64,000 nucleotides of DNA from JBGSWL01 sp041752455 (GCA_041752455.1 JBGSWL010000169.1:1-64000), one strand, 5' to 3'. Shown: positions 22,548-31,177, counted from the first letter of the stretch. Program-made: numbers and translations. The notes: generated by a model from the letters alone, not told the origin.

Positions 22548-23540
22548 TCAGCCTCCGGTCACAAGTCGGGCAATCGCTGCATAGGACGGGATACCGATGG
22601 TGAGGTTCATCGGAAACGTCACGCCCAGCGACAATGACAGGTAGATCGACGGGCGTGCTTCGGGAAGGGCAAGACGCATGGCCGCCGGTACTGCGATATA
22701 GGAGGCGCTCGCTGCCAGCGTCAAAAGCAGCGCCGTACCGCCCGCTGACAGCCCGGAGATCAGCGCGAACGGCACGGCCGCCGCAGCCGACAGCCACGGC
22801 ATCAGGAGGCCGAAACCGATGAGACGTATATCGAGCACATCGCGCGCCTGGCGCATGCCGCTGCCCGCCACGGCGCCCATGTCGAGGAGGAACAGGCACA
22901 GGATGCCGGCAAATGGCACCGTGATGAAGCCTTCAACTGCCTTGAGCCCGTCCGTTCCGGTGATCGCCCCGATGGCAAAGGCGCCGAGCAGCACGACGAC
23001 CGACGAGTTCAGGAACACTTCCTGCAGAAGGCCGCCCGATGGCTCGCCGGCGGCCGGTTTTCGCGGGGCCGATCCCCGGCGTGCCAGCCAGAGCGCAACA
23101 AGGATCGCCGGTGTTTCCATAGCCGCGGCAACAGCGACCATGAAGCCTTCCGGCTCGAGGCCGATCGTGCGTACCGCTTCGGTGCCAGCAACAAAGGTGA
23201 CAATCGAGATCGATCCGTAATGGGCGGCAACCGCAGCCGCATCGACCTGGGTCAACCGCGTCAGGCGTCGCAGCAGCACAAAGGCAACCAGCGGAATACT
23301 CGCTGACAGGATGATGCCGGACAACAGCGCCAGACCGAGCGCGAGGCTCGGCCCCTCGGCGGCCATCGCCGCCCCGCCCTTGAAGCCGATTGCCAACATC
23401 AGGTAAATGGACAGCGTCTTGGCCACCGCTTCCGGCAAGGTCAGGTGCGACCCGGCCAGCGATCCGAGAAAGCCGAGCAGGAAGAACAGAACCGGCGGTG
23501 TCAGAAGGTTTGCGGCAGCGAGCGAAACAACGGCTTCCAA
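22548..23540 (-). CDS. Sodium-dependent bicarbonate transport family permease (SbtA-like)
   Basis: A 330-residue membrane protein with about ten transmembrane helices in two inverted halves. The first half begins LLTPPVLFFLLGFLGSLA, with SIYLMLAIGFKGG; the second holds FAGILCLFLLDMGAVAGS and a terminal LSLGVTFPMNLTIGIPSY. These match SbtA. It should import bicarbonate with Na+. The start is probably TTG at 23540, eight bases after GGAGG; GTG at 23549 overlaps that site and is less likely. It is divergent from dapF, and heads the sbtA-sbtB-carbonic anhydrase unit. Confidence 0.85.
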   Translation of the reverse strand: MEAVVSLAAANLLTPPVLFFLLGFLGSLAGSHLTLPEAVAKTLSIYLMLAIGFKGGAAMAAEGPSLALGLALLSGIILSASIPLVAFVLLRRLTRLTQVDAAAVAAHYGSISIVTFVAGTEAVRTIGLEPEGFMVAVAAAMETPAILVALWLARRGSAPRKPAAGEPSGGLLQEVFLNSSVVVLLGAFAIGAITGTDGLKAVEGFITVPFAGILCLFLLDMGAVAGSGMRQARDVLDIRLIGFGLLMPWLSAAAAVPFALISGLSAGGTALLLTLAASASYIAVPAAMRLALPEARPSIYLSLSLGVTFPMNLTIGIPSYAAIARLVTGG

Positions 23541-23666
23541 GAATTTCACCTCCGTCCCTGATTTGGCACACAGCTGCGCAATGGTGCGCGCGCTGAACAC
23601 AGTCGGGCCACTTTCAATTGCCCGGACCATCCGCCATATAGGCAGAGCGGAAAAGGACTACCAGAC

Positions 23667-24602
23667 GTGCCGATCGATGTGCCATTTGCAAAGATGAACG
23701 GCCTTGGCAACAGGATCATTGTTGCCGACATGCGTTTGCGCGCCGATCGCATTGCACCGCAGGCGGCCATTGCGCTCGACAGCGACCCGGCGACCGGCTT
23801 TGACCAGATCATGGCGATCCACGACCCGGAAACCGACGGAACGGATGCGCGCATCCGCATCTACAACAGCGACGGTACGCTGGCCGGCGCCTGTGGCAAC
23901 GGCATGCGCTGTGTCGTGCTGGCGCTGGCGGCCGAAACCGGCGTGAGCCACTTCACGTTCGAAACCGATGCGGGCATTCTTTTTGCCGAAGAGGGCGAGA
24001 ACGCCATGGTGTCGGTCGACATGGGCGAGCCGCGCTTTGGCTGGGACCAGATCCCGCTCGCCGAAGAGTTTGCCGACACGACAGGGATCGAACTGCAGAT
24101 CGGGCCGATCGATGCGCCGATCCTGCACACGCCATCGGTTGCATCGATGGGCAATCCGCATGCGATCTTCTGGGTCAAGGGCGATCTGTGGGACTATGAT
24201 CTGGATCGTTTCGGCCCGCTGCTTGAGAACCACCCGATGTTCCCGGAACGCGCCAACATCACCATCGCGCGTGTGATGGATCGCAGCCACATCGTGATCC
24301 GCACCTGGGAGCGCGGCGTCGGCCTGACGCTGGCTTGCGGCTCTGCCGCCTGCGCGACGCTGGTTTCTGCTGTCCGCAAACGCCTGACCGACCGCGTGGC
24401 GACCGTGACCGTGCCGGGCGGCGACCTGCACATCGTCTGGCGCGAAGACAACCATGTCATCATGACCGGCCCTGCCGAATGGGAATTTGCCGGCCTGCTC
24501 GATCCGGCGGACGGGTCGTGGCAGCGCTTTGTCGAAGCGGACAATGACAATGACGAAGACGAGGACGACGACGGTCCTTCCGGTCGGGCCGACCACCGAT
24601 GA
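23667..24602 (+). CDS. dapF: Diaminopimelate epimerase
   Basis: Converts LL- to meso-diaminopimelate for lysine and peptidoglycan. It has 311 residues. The two catalytic Cys are in GACGNGMRCV and LACGSAACAT, with KMNGLGNRIIVAD at the N-terminus. It starts at GTG 23667, nine bases after AGGA. The last ~25 residues are an acidic extension (EADNDNDEDEDDDG) not typical of DapF. ftsY follows after 37 bases. In many relatives a MiaB-type gene (mtaB) separates dapF and ftsY; it is absent here. Confidence 0.96.
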   Translation: MPIDVPFAKMNGLGNRIIVADMRLRADRIAPQAAIALDSDPATGFDQIMAIHDPETDGTDARIRIYNSDGTLAGACGNGMRCVVLALAAETGVSHFTFETDAGILFAEEGENAMVSVDMGEPRFGWDQIPLAEEFADTTGIELQIGPIDAPILHTPSVASMGNPHAIFWVKGDLWDYDLDRFGPLLENHPMFPERANITIARVMDRSHIVIRTWERGVGLTLACGSAACATLVSAVRKRLTDRVATVTVPGGDLHIVWREDNHVIMTGPAEWEFAGLLDPADGSWQRFVEADNDNDEDEDDDGPSGRADHR

Positions 24603-24639
24603 CCGTCATTGAAAGTCCGAACCAACCGGAATGGGGCCC

Positions 24640-25854
24640 ATGGCCGGTTTCCTGAAGCGCATGTTCACCTTCGGTCGCAAGCCCGAAGACGAGATTCCGG
24701 ACCATCAAGCACCGCAGCCGGAAATGCCGGAAACGGAAGTGCCGGTTGGTGACACGACCGGTGCGGTCGCCGCACCTCAGTCGCCTGAAGCCGTCGTGGC
24801 CGAGACTGCGCCCGTCGAGGCCGAAAAGCCGCAGGCAGGAAAGGCCGTGGCGCCGCGCGGCGGCACCGTCGTCATCGGCGAGGCCATAACGCCGGTCGCA
24901 CCCGTCGCCGTGGATCAACCCAAAGGCTGGGTGCAACGCCTGACCGCCGGCCTGTCGCGGTCCTCCCGCCAATTGTCGGAGAATGTCACCAGCGTTTTCA
25001 CCAAGCGAAAGCTGGATGAGGAAACCCTCGACGATCTGGAAGAAGTGCTGCTGCAGGCCGATCTCGGCTTTGAAACCGCGATCCGCATCACAGATGCGCT
25101 CGCTTCGGGCCGGTTCGGCCGGGATGTTTCCCCGGCGCAGGTGCGCGCGGTGATGGCCGAGGAGATCGAAAAGGTGCTGGAGCCCGTCGCCCGGCCGCTG
25201 GCGCTCGATCTGTCGGTGCGCCCGCACGTGATCCTTGTCGTCGGCGTCAATGGCACCGGCAAGACAACCACCATCGGCAAGCTTGCCGCCAAGCTGCGCG
25301 AAGCCGGGCTGTCGGTGACACTGGGCGCTGGCGATACGTTTCGCGCCGCCGCCATCGAACAGTTGAAGATCTGGGCCGAGCGCACCGGCTCGGCGTTTGT
25401 CGGCACGACGATCGGCGCCGATGCGGCGGGCCTTGCCTACAACGCGTACGAGACCGCGCGGGAAAACGGTTCGGATGTCGTCATCATCGACACGGCAGGG
25501 CGGCTGCAGAACAAGACCGAACTGATGGACGAACTCGCCAAGATCGTGCGGGTTCTGCAAAAGCACGATCCCGATGCGCCGCACACCGTATTGCAGACGC
25601 TGGACGCGACAACCGGCCAGAACGCGCTGTCGCAGGTCGAGACCTTCCGCAATGTCGCCGGTGTTTCAGGCCTCGTCATGACCAAGCTGGATGGCACCGC
25701 ACGCGGCGGCATCCTCGTTGCGATTGCCGCCAAGTTCAAACTCCCGGTCTGGTTCATCGGTGTCGGCGAAGGCGTCGATGATCTGGAACCCTTCCGGGCG
25801 AAGGACTTTGCGCAGGCGATTGCCGGAACCGCCGAGCAGGAAACACAAGCGTGA
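24640..25854 (+). CDS. ftsY: Signal recognition particle receptor FtsY
   Basis: Membrane-associated SRP receptor GTPase. It has 404 residues. The N-terminal ~100 residues form an acidic, Pro/Ala/Glu-rich A domain after an amphipathic start MAGFLKRMFTFGRK. The N domain follows (about 100-185), then the G domain with GVNGTGKTTTIGKL, DTAGRLQNKTE and TKLDGTARGGI. An ATG at 24631 would add three residues; 24640 is chosen because MAGFLKRMF matches the family start. Its stop overlaps the GTG of the first ispZ gene (GTGA). Confidence 0.96.
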   Translation: MAGFLKRMFTFGRKPEDEIPDHQAPQPEMPETEVPVGDTTGAVAAPQSPEAVVAETAPVEAEKPQAGKAVAPRGGTVVIGEAITPVAPVAVDQPKGWVQRLTAGLSRSSRQLSENVTSVFTKRKLDEETLDDLEEVLLQADLGFETAIRITDALASGRFGRDVSPAQVRAVMAEEIEKVLEPVARPLALDLSVRPHVILVVGVNGTGKTTTIGKLAAKLREAGLSVTLGAGDTFRAAAIEQLKIWAERTGSAFVGTTIGADAAGLAYNAYETARENGSDVVIIDTAGRLQNKTELMDELAKIVRVLQKHDPDAPHTVLQTLDATTGQNALSQVETFRNVAGVSGLVMTKLDGTARGGILVAIAAKFKLPVWFIGVGEGVDDLEPFRAKDFAQAIAGTAEQETQA

Positions 25855-26504
25855 TCATCACTTCGGCCATGGTCAGGAAACTGGGTGTCGAAACCGGGCC
25901 GTTGTTCGCCTTCTTCCTCGCCAATGTCACCGGAAAACCGCTTGCGGCAGCCATCCCCGCAATCGACGCGATGGGTGGCCCGATTTTCTTTGCAACCGGC
26001 GTGCTGATTGCCGCAACAATCGTGGCATTTGTCGTTTCGCTGCGTTGCTATGGCACGGTTCCGCTGTTTCCGCTGATCTCGAGCCTGCTCGTCGTCATCA
26101 CCGGGTCGATGACGCTGTGGCTGGGCGACGAAAGCTTCATCAAGATGAAACCGACGGTCTCCAACGGCCTGTTTGCCGTCCTGCTGCTCGGCGGCTGGTA
26201 TCTCTGGCGCTTTTCGTTTTTGCGCTACATGTTCGACGGCCCGTTCCGGCTCACCGGCGAAGGCTGGCGGGTGCTGACCCTGCGCTGGGGGTGGTTCTTC
26301 CTGTTTTCCGCAAGCCTCAACGAAGTGCTTTGGCGGACCCTTTCCACGGACCAATGGGTGATCTTCAAGGTCTGGGGCGTCATGGCGATGACTCTCGCCT
26401 TTACCTTTGCACAATTGCCAGCCATGCGACGTTACAAGCCCGACGATGGCGCGTGCGAACCGGCAACAGAACCTGCAATCCAAATGGCAAGGGAAGCGGC
26501 ATGA
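25851..26504 (+). CDS. ispZ: Septation protein A / IspZ (YciB) family membrane protein, copy 1
   Basis: A 217-residue inner-membrane protein with about six helices. The family signature is present: GPLFAFFLANVTG, TGSMTLWLGDESFIKMKPTVSNGLFA, and a C-terminal LTLRWGWFFLFSASLNEVLWRTLS. YciB/IspZ is linked to cell division, envelope growth and, in Shigella, intracellular spread. It starts with GTG overlapping the ftsY stop, and its stop overlaps the next copy (ATGA). It is the more divergent of the two copies and carries a polar tail of about 25 residues. Confidence 0.9.
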   Translation: MIITSAMVRKLGVETGPLFAFFLANVTGKPLAAAIPAIDAMGGPIFFATGVLIAATIVAFVVSLRCYGTVPLFPLISSLLVVITGSMTLWLGDESFIKMKPTVSNGLFAVLLLGGWYLWRFSFLRYMFDGPFRLTGEGWRVLTLRWGWFFLFSASLNEVLWRTLSTDQWVIFKVWGVMAMTLAFTFAQLPAMRRYKPDDGACEPATEPAIQMAREAA

Positions 26505-27154
26505 ATGAGACCATCCACACCCTTGGCGAGGAAAAGTCCGTCAACCCGATCCTCAAGCTCGCGCTGGAGTTCGGGCCGCTGGCCGCCTTCTTCTTTGCCA
26601 ACGCCCGCGGTGAGTGGATCGTAGCGCAGTTTCCCGCATTGGCGGGGTTCGGCCGGCTCGGCGAACCGATCTTCATCGCGACGGCTGTCTTCATGGTCGC
26701 GACCGTGCTGGCACTGACGATTTCGTGGAGCCTGACCCGGTCGATCCCGATCATGCCGCTCGTTTCCGGCGTCATCGTTCTTGTTTTCGGCGGGTTGACG
26801 CTCTGGCTGCAGGACGAACTGTTCATCAAGCTGAAGCCGACGATCATCAACACGATCTTCGGCGTGGTCCTGCTCGTCGGTCTGTTCGGTTTCCGCACAT
26901 CGCTGCTGCGTTATGTCTTCAACGCGGCCTTTGCCATCGACGAGGAGGGCTGGCGCAAGCTCACTATCCGTTGGGGCGTGTTCTTCCTGTTTCTGGCGGT
27001 GCTCAACGAAGTGGTCTGGCGCAATTTCTCGACCGATTTCTGGGTCGCCTTCAAGGTCTGGGGCACGATGCCGATCACGCTGGCCTTCACGCTTTTCCAG
27101 ATGCCGCTGATCATGCGCCACCAGCTCGACGAAAAGGACGCGAACAAAACCTAG
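26501..27154 (+). CDS. ispZ: Septation protein A / IspZ (YciB) family membrane protein, copy 2
   Basis: A 217-residue paralogue of the preceding protein. It has EFGPLAAFFFANARGEWI, FGGLTLWLQDELFIKLKPTIIN, IRWGVFFLFLAVLNEVVWRNFST and QMPLIMRHQLDEK. It is closer to the usual alphaproteobacterial IspZ, including the LKPTIIN motif and the short charged end. The ATG overlaps the stop of copy 1. Its TAG stop overlaps the TAG of the convergent NUDIX gene in the palindrome CTAG at 27151-27154. Confidence 0.92.
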   Translation: MNETIHTLGEEKSVNPILKLALEFGPLAAFFFANARGEWIVAQFPALAGFGRLGEPIFIATAVFMVATVLALTISWSLTRSIPIMPLVSGVIVLVFGGLTLWLQDELFIKLKPTIINTIFGVVLLVGLFGFRTSLLRYVFNAAFAIDEEGWRKLTIRWGVFFLFLAVLNEVVWRNFSTDFWVAFKVWGTMPITLAFTLFQMPLIMRHQLDEKDANKT

Positions 27155-27693
27155 ATCTCCGGGTCGGCTGCGCCATCCGGATTAGTCGCGGGATTGTTGA
27201 TCGGGCCATCACCAAGCGCATGATGATGCTCGAGCATCCAGCGCACGGTTGGAAACGCCAGCTCATCCCAGGGGATCTCGCCAAAGGCAAACAGCGCGCA
27301 TTCGAGGCTTTCCTCGCCCGGTGCAAACTGCCCGCCGACAAGTTCCGCGCGGAAGATCAATTGCACCTGCGACAAGTGCCGCACCGTATAGACAGCCATC
27401 AGTCCGGCGATCGAAAGATCGGCCGTTGCTTCCTCGCGCGCTTCGCGGCGCGCGCCCTCTTCCGGCGTTTCGCCCAGTTCGAGATACCCGGCAGGAACGG
27501 TCCAGAAACCGTAGCGCGGTTCGATTGCGCGCCGGCAGAGCAGGTAGCGGCCTTCATGGGTCACCACGGATCCGACGACGATCTTCGGGTTTCGGTAGTC
27601 GACAAAGCCGCAATGGTCGCAGACCTCTCGCGTGCTGGTGTCGCCTGCAGGGGACCTGGTCGTGAAGCGGGGCTGGATCGGTTGGCTGGTCAT
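27151..27693 (-). CDS. NUDIX hydrolase
   Basis: A 180-residue NUDIX enzyme of the NudC/YjaD-like subtype without its full zinc ribbon; a single CDHCG pair stands before the domain. The Nudix box is complete: GYLELGETPEEGARREAREEA. It should hydrolyse nucleoside diphosphate-X compounds; the substrate is not predictable. It is convergent with ispZ copy 2, with a four-base overlap, and lies just downstream of ccmG on the same strand. Confidence 0.9.
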   Translation of the reverse strand: MTSQPIQPRFTTRSPAGDTSTREVCDHCGFVDYRNPKIVVGSVVTHEGRYLLCRRAIEPRYGFWTVPAGYLELGETPEEGARREAREEATADLSIAGLMAVYTVRHLSQVQLIFRAELVGGQFAPGEESLECALFAFGEIPWDELAFPTVRWMLEHHHALGDGPINNPATNPDGAADPEI

Positions 27694-27734
27694 GGGAACA
27701 AGGCTAGCGCGCCAAGCGCAAAAGTCGAAGCCGT

Positions 27735-28340
27735 TCAGCCTGCGGGCGTGGAAAGCCGTTCGATTTCCGGCAGGATCGTGTCACGCACGACCTCTGGCGT
27801 CAGCGGACCCACATGCTTGTAGGCAATCGCGCCATCCGGGCCGACGAGATAGGTCTCCGGAACGCCGTAGACCCCCCATTCGATCGCCGTGCGCCCGGTC
27901 TGGTCTGCGCCAACCGCATCATAGGGATTGCCAAGGCGACCGACGAAACCTGCCGCCTGCTCCGGCTTGTCCTTGTAGTTGATCCCGAAGATCTGCAACT
28001 GCGGCACGCGGGCGAGATCCATCAGCAGGGGATGCTCTTCGCGGCATGGCCCGCACCATGAGGCCCAGACATTGACCAGCGTGACCTGGCCGGCAAACAG
28101 CGCCGGCTCGAACCCAGGAAGCGGCGAGCCCGCCGGATCGACAAGGCCCGGCACCGCCGGCAAGGGGGTCAACGGCGCCTGCCGCCCGATCAGCACCGAC
28201 GGAATGGTCGAAGCGTCGCGGCCGGTCTGGAGAAGAAAGCTGGCAAAGACGCCAGAAAGCGCCAGAAAGGCACCGACACCGATCAGGATCGGCCAAGATA
28301 CGCCGCCGCCCTTTTGGGAAGCTGCCGGTTCATCCGTCAT
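27735..28340 (-). CDS. ccmG: Thiol:disulfide interchange protein CcmG/DsbE
   Basis: Membrane-anchored periplasmic thioredoxin that keeps apocytochrome c haem-binding Cys reduced. It has 201 residues. One N-terminal helix (PILIGVGAFLALSGVFASFL) is followed by a thioredoxin domain with WASWCGPCREEHP as the active site, GINYKDKPEQA, and a cis-Pro in YGVPETYLVG. The start at 28340 overlaps the ccmD end by 11 bases. It is the last gene of the ccmC-ccmD-ccmG unit. Confidence 0.94.
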   Translation of the reverse strand: MTDEPAASQKGGGVSWPILIGVGAFLALSGVFASFLLQTGRDASTIPSVLIGRQAPLTPLPAVPGLVDPAGSPLPGFEPALFAGQVTLVNVWASWCGPCREEHPLLMDLARVPQLQIFGINYKDKPEQAAGFVGRLGNPYDAVGADQTGRTAIEWGVYGVPETYLVGPDGAIAYKHVGPLTPEVVRDTILPEIERLSTPAG

Positions 28341-28500
28341 CGGAAACCCGTCCGCCGGAACGGCGGCGCACACCCGCTTGTTCCAGTTCGGCAAGGCGGC
28401 GCATCGTGGCCGACCGGTCAAACATCAACCAGCCGAGAAGGACGGCAAAGACCAGTGCCGCAAAGCCATAGCTGGCAAGAACAAAGGCGGCGTGGCTCAC
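28330..28500 (-). CDS. ccmD: Haem exporter protein CcmD
   Basis: A 56-residue protein with one transmembrane helix (FVLASYGFAALVFAVLLGW) and a basic cytoplasmic tail (RSATMRRLAELEQAGVRRR), the standard CcmD form. It stabilises the CcmABC complex with CcmE. It starts with GTG overlapping the ccmC stop (GTGA), and runs into ccmG. It is easily missed because of its size and start codon. Confidence 0.85.
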   Translation of the reverse strand: MSHAAFVLASYGFAALVFAVLLGWLMFDRSATMRRLAELEQAGVRRRSGGRVSDDG

Positions 28501-29306
28501 GATGATTGCCCCGCCTCTTCGACGACAGCGGTCGCCGGACCCTGCGACGGACCGCGCGCACCGGCGCGATCCAGCGACGCGATGCGCCGGCGGCGGATCT
28601 CGTTGCGCATGCCAAGCATGTGCATGGCGAGAAAGATGAACGAGAATCCGACAGCCGCGCCGAGCAGCGGCCACAGCATTGACGGGTGAATGGTCGGACC
28701 GTCCATCCGGAAGACCGAGGCTGGCTGGTGCAGCGTGTTCCAGACATCGACCGAGAACTTGATGATCGGAATGTTGATGAAGCCGATCAGGACAAGAATG
28801 GCGACGGGACGCGCAGCGCGGGCCGGATCATCCATCGCCCGCTGTAGCGCGACGATGCCGAGATACATCAGGAACAGGACGAAGACCGAGGTCAGGCGCG
28901 CATCCCAGACCCACCAGGTACCCCACATCGGCTTGCCCCAGAGCGAACCGGTGACAAGACAGATGAGGGTGAACGCCGCGCCGATCGGAGCAGCGGCACG
29001 CACCGAAACGTCGGCGAGCGGATGACGCCAGATCAGGGTCCCGAGCGCCGAGAGGCTCATCACCGTGTAGCCGAACATGGCAAGCCAGGCGGCAGGAACA
29101 TGGATGTACATGATCCGCACCGTCTCGCCCTGCTGATAGTCCAGCGGAGCCGTCCAGGCAAAGTAGAGGCTGCCAAACGTGACGATGACGCCGATGGCCC
29201 ACAACCACGGCAGAAAGCGCGCAGAAAGCGCCATGAACCGGGTTGGATTTGCCAGTCCGGACCAAAAGCCGGGCCGCGCCCCGGATGTTGTCGAAGCATC
29301 ACTCAT
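28497..29306 (-). CDS. ccmC: Haem exporter protein CcmC
   Basis: Inner-membrane protein that loads haem onto CcmE. It has 269 residues and six transmembrane helices. The WWD-type tryptophan-rich loop is seen in WGKPMWGTWWVWDARLTS, and the haem-ligand His residues in IHVPAAWLA and TLHQPAS. A terminal IFLAMHMLGMRNEI is typical. In most relatives ccmB is directly upstream; here a PliI-like gene on the other strand lies between them. Confidence 0.95.
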   Translation of the reverse strand: MSDASTTSGARPGFWSGLANPTRFMALSARFLPWLWAIGVIVTFGSLYFAWTAPLDYQQGETVRIMYIHVPAAWLAMFGYTVMSLSALGTLIWRHPLADVSVRAAAPIGAAFTLICLVTGSLWGKPMWGTWWVWDARLTSVFVLFLMYLGIVALQRAMDDPARAARPVAILVLIGFINIPIIKFSVDVWNTLHQPASVFRMDGPTIHPSMLWPLLGAAVGFSFIFLAMHMLGMRNEIRRRRIASLDRAGARGPSQGPATAVVEEAGQSS

Positions 29307-29484
29307 GCCGCAGATATAGGACGGACAATTGCGGCAAGCAATTGATGACGATCAAGGCGACTGCGACCTGACGCCACGATCCTTGGAAAATTGCCGCGAC
29401 ACTGTCACGAAACCGCTGCACCATCAGATTGCGGTCAGTCAACGATGATCGCCGCTGATTTCAGGACCTGAAAGGACCGACACC

Positions 29485-29898
29485 ATGAACCGCTTGAGCG
29501 CCGCCACTGTTGCAGCCCTTGTTGCTGTCGCAACCCTGCCTGCCCATGCGCAATTGACCTCCGACGTGACATTCGAACCCGGCAAATCAGGAGCCACATT
29601 GAACGGCGCGATCACCGGCCAGGACTATCTCGACTATCGCCTCGAGGCGAAAGCCGGCCAGTCCCTGACCTATGAACTGAAGGTCGCCGAGACCAATGGC
29701 AATGGCACGATTTTCGTCAACCTTCTGCCGCCGGGCTCCAACGATGTCGCCATCTATATCGGATCGATGGATGTGGACGCGTCCGAAACCATCGCGCTGC
29801 CGGAAGATGGCGTCTACACGCTGCGCACCTATCTGATGGGCAACGACGCCGACACCGGCAAGACCGTCGGCTACGCGATCGACCTTTCGATCAAGTAA
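29485..29898 (+). CDS. Secreted PliI-like protein (putative inhibitor of g-type lysozyme)
   Basis: A 137-residue protein with a signal peptide (cleavage after PAHA, residue 22). The mature domain is beta-rich, with GKSGATLNGAITGQDYLDYRL, AGQSLTYELK, VNLLPPGSNDVAIYIGS and LPEDGVYTLRTYLMGNDAD, a pattern I associate with inhibitors of g-type lysozyme and related periplasmic domains. It would protect peptidoglycan from host or competitor lysozyme. AAAGG precedes the ATG. It lies on the plus strand between ccmC and ccmB, both on the minus strand, ending eight bases from the ccmB stop. Confidence 0.6.
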   Translation: MNRLSAATVAALVAVATLPAHAQLTSDVTFEPGKSGATLNGAITGQDYLDYRLEAKAGQSLTYELKVAETNGNGTIFVNLLPPGSNDVAIYIGSMDVDASETIALPEDGVYTLRTYLMGNDADTGKTVGYAIDLSIK

Positions 29899-29906
29899 CG
29901 CTCTCC

Positions 29907-30569
29907 TCAATCGCCGCCGCGCAGCGACAGCCCGGCCCCGACCGGGCCGAGCACCGCAAAGAACAGCGTGAGCGCCGACAGGAACAGGAACGGCTGCAGG
30001 AACGGCGCGGGATCCTCGACCGCGCCGTAGCTCGCCATCACGCCGAAGATCAGCACCGGGATCACGAACGGCAGGATGATTACCGAAACGAGCAGGCCGC
30101 CGCGCGGCAGTGAGACGGCAACGCCTGCGCCCGCCGCGCCGATGAAAGTGATCGCCGGGGTCCCGACCAGCAAGGTAAGCGCCGTGGCGCCGATTGCCGT
30201 TGCATCCATGTTGAGGAGCAGGCCCAAGAGAGGCGAAACCAGCACCAGCGGCAGTCCGGTGACCAGCCAGTGAGCGATGCATTTGGCCAGAACCAATGCC
30301 GGTAGCGGCGTGTCGTGCCGCGCCAATACCAGGATGTCGAGCGATCCGTCTTCGTGATCGATCTGGAACAGCCGCTCAAGTCCGAGCAGGGAGGCGAGCA
30401 GTGCGCCGGTCCACAGGATCGCCGGGCCGATGCGGGCCAGGAGATTGAGGTCGGGGCCCATGGCAAACGGCGTCACGGCCACCACTGCCAGATAGAACAG
30501 GATGCCGATCAGCGCGCCGCCGCCGGCGCGAAGGCCGAGTTTCACGTCGCGGGCGATTAGCGCCATCAT
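29907..30569 (-). CDS. ccmB: Haem exporter protein CcmB
   Basis: Membrane subunit of the CcmAB ABC transporter used in c-type cytochrome maturation. It has 220 residues and six transmembrane helices. The cytoplasmic segment FQIDHEDGSLDILVL and the KCIAHWLVTGLPLVLVSPLLGLL region are typical. The ATG at 30569 overlaps the ccmA stop (ATGA); a second ATG directly follows. With ccmA it forms a two-gene unit separated from ccmCDG by an opposite-strand gene. Confidence 0.93.
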   Translation of the reverse strand: MMALIARDVKLGLRAGGGALIGILFYLAVVAVTPFAMGPDLNLLARIGPAILWTGALLASLLGLERLFQIDHEDGSLDILVLARHDTPLPALVLAKCIAHWLVTGLPLVLVSPLLGLLLNMDATAIGATALTLLVGTPAITFIGAAGAGVAVSLPRGGLLVSVIILPFVIPVLIFGVMASYGAVEDPAPFLQPFLFLSALTLFFAVLGPVGAGLSLRGGD

Positions 30570-31177
30570 GACGGGGCACCCCGCGAAAAGCGCAGCGACT
30601 TCATGCCGGCAACCGGGATCGGCAGATGCGTTGCCGCTATCGCCATGCCACCGCCCGCAAGATGGTCGGCAAGCAGCCGGGCAAACACCGCCTCCGATTG
30701 GGTGTCGAGCCCGGAGGTCGGCTCGTCGACCAGCCACAGTGGTCGGCGGGTCACGAACAGGCGGGCAATCGCCACCCGTCGCCGCTGTCCGGTCGACAGG
30801 TAGGAAAACGGCAGATCAAGCAGATGCGCCAGTTCGACCTTTTCGAGCGCATCGGCCGGGGTCAGATCCGGCGTTCCGCCGAGGCCTCGCCAGAAGGCAA
30901 GATTTTCGCGCACGCTGAGCGCCGGCTTCATCGCATTGACCGGTCCGAGAAAGTGGCAATGGGCGGCAGGGTCTGTCTCCTCGCCCGCCCCGGTCAGGAT
31001 GACCGTTCCGGAAACAGGCCGCAGAAACCCGGCAATTGCCCGCAGCAGCGTCGATTTTCCGGCCCCGTTCGGCCCGGTCACCAAAAGGCCTTCGCCCGCA
31101 ACCAGCGAAAACCCGATGCCCTCGAAAATCATCTCCGTGCCGCGGCGCACCGCCAGCCCGGTCACATCCAGCCGCAT
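30566..31177 (-). CDS. ccmA: Haem exporter ATP-binding protein CcmA
   Basis: ATPase subunit of the CcmAB transporter; ATP hydrolysis releases holo-CcmE. It has 203 residues. Walker A is VTGPNGAGKSTLLR, the signature YLSTGQRRRVAIARL, and Walker B LWLVDEPTSGLD. The start at 31177 has GGGAGG seven bases before it; longer starts are unsupported. It is divergent from acnA with a gap of about 210 bases that must hold both promoters. Confidence 0.95.
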   Translation of the reverse strand: MRLDVTGLAVRRGTEMIFEGIGFSLVAGEGLLVTGPNGAGKSTLLRAIAGFLRPVSGTVILTGAGEETDPAAHCHFLGPVNAMKPALSVRENLAFWRGLGGTPDLTPADALEKVELAHLLDLPFSYLSTGQRRRVAIARLFVTRRPLWLVDEPTSGLDTQSEAVFARLLADHLAGGGMAIAATHLPIPVAGMKSLRFSRGAPS

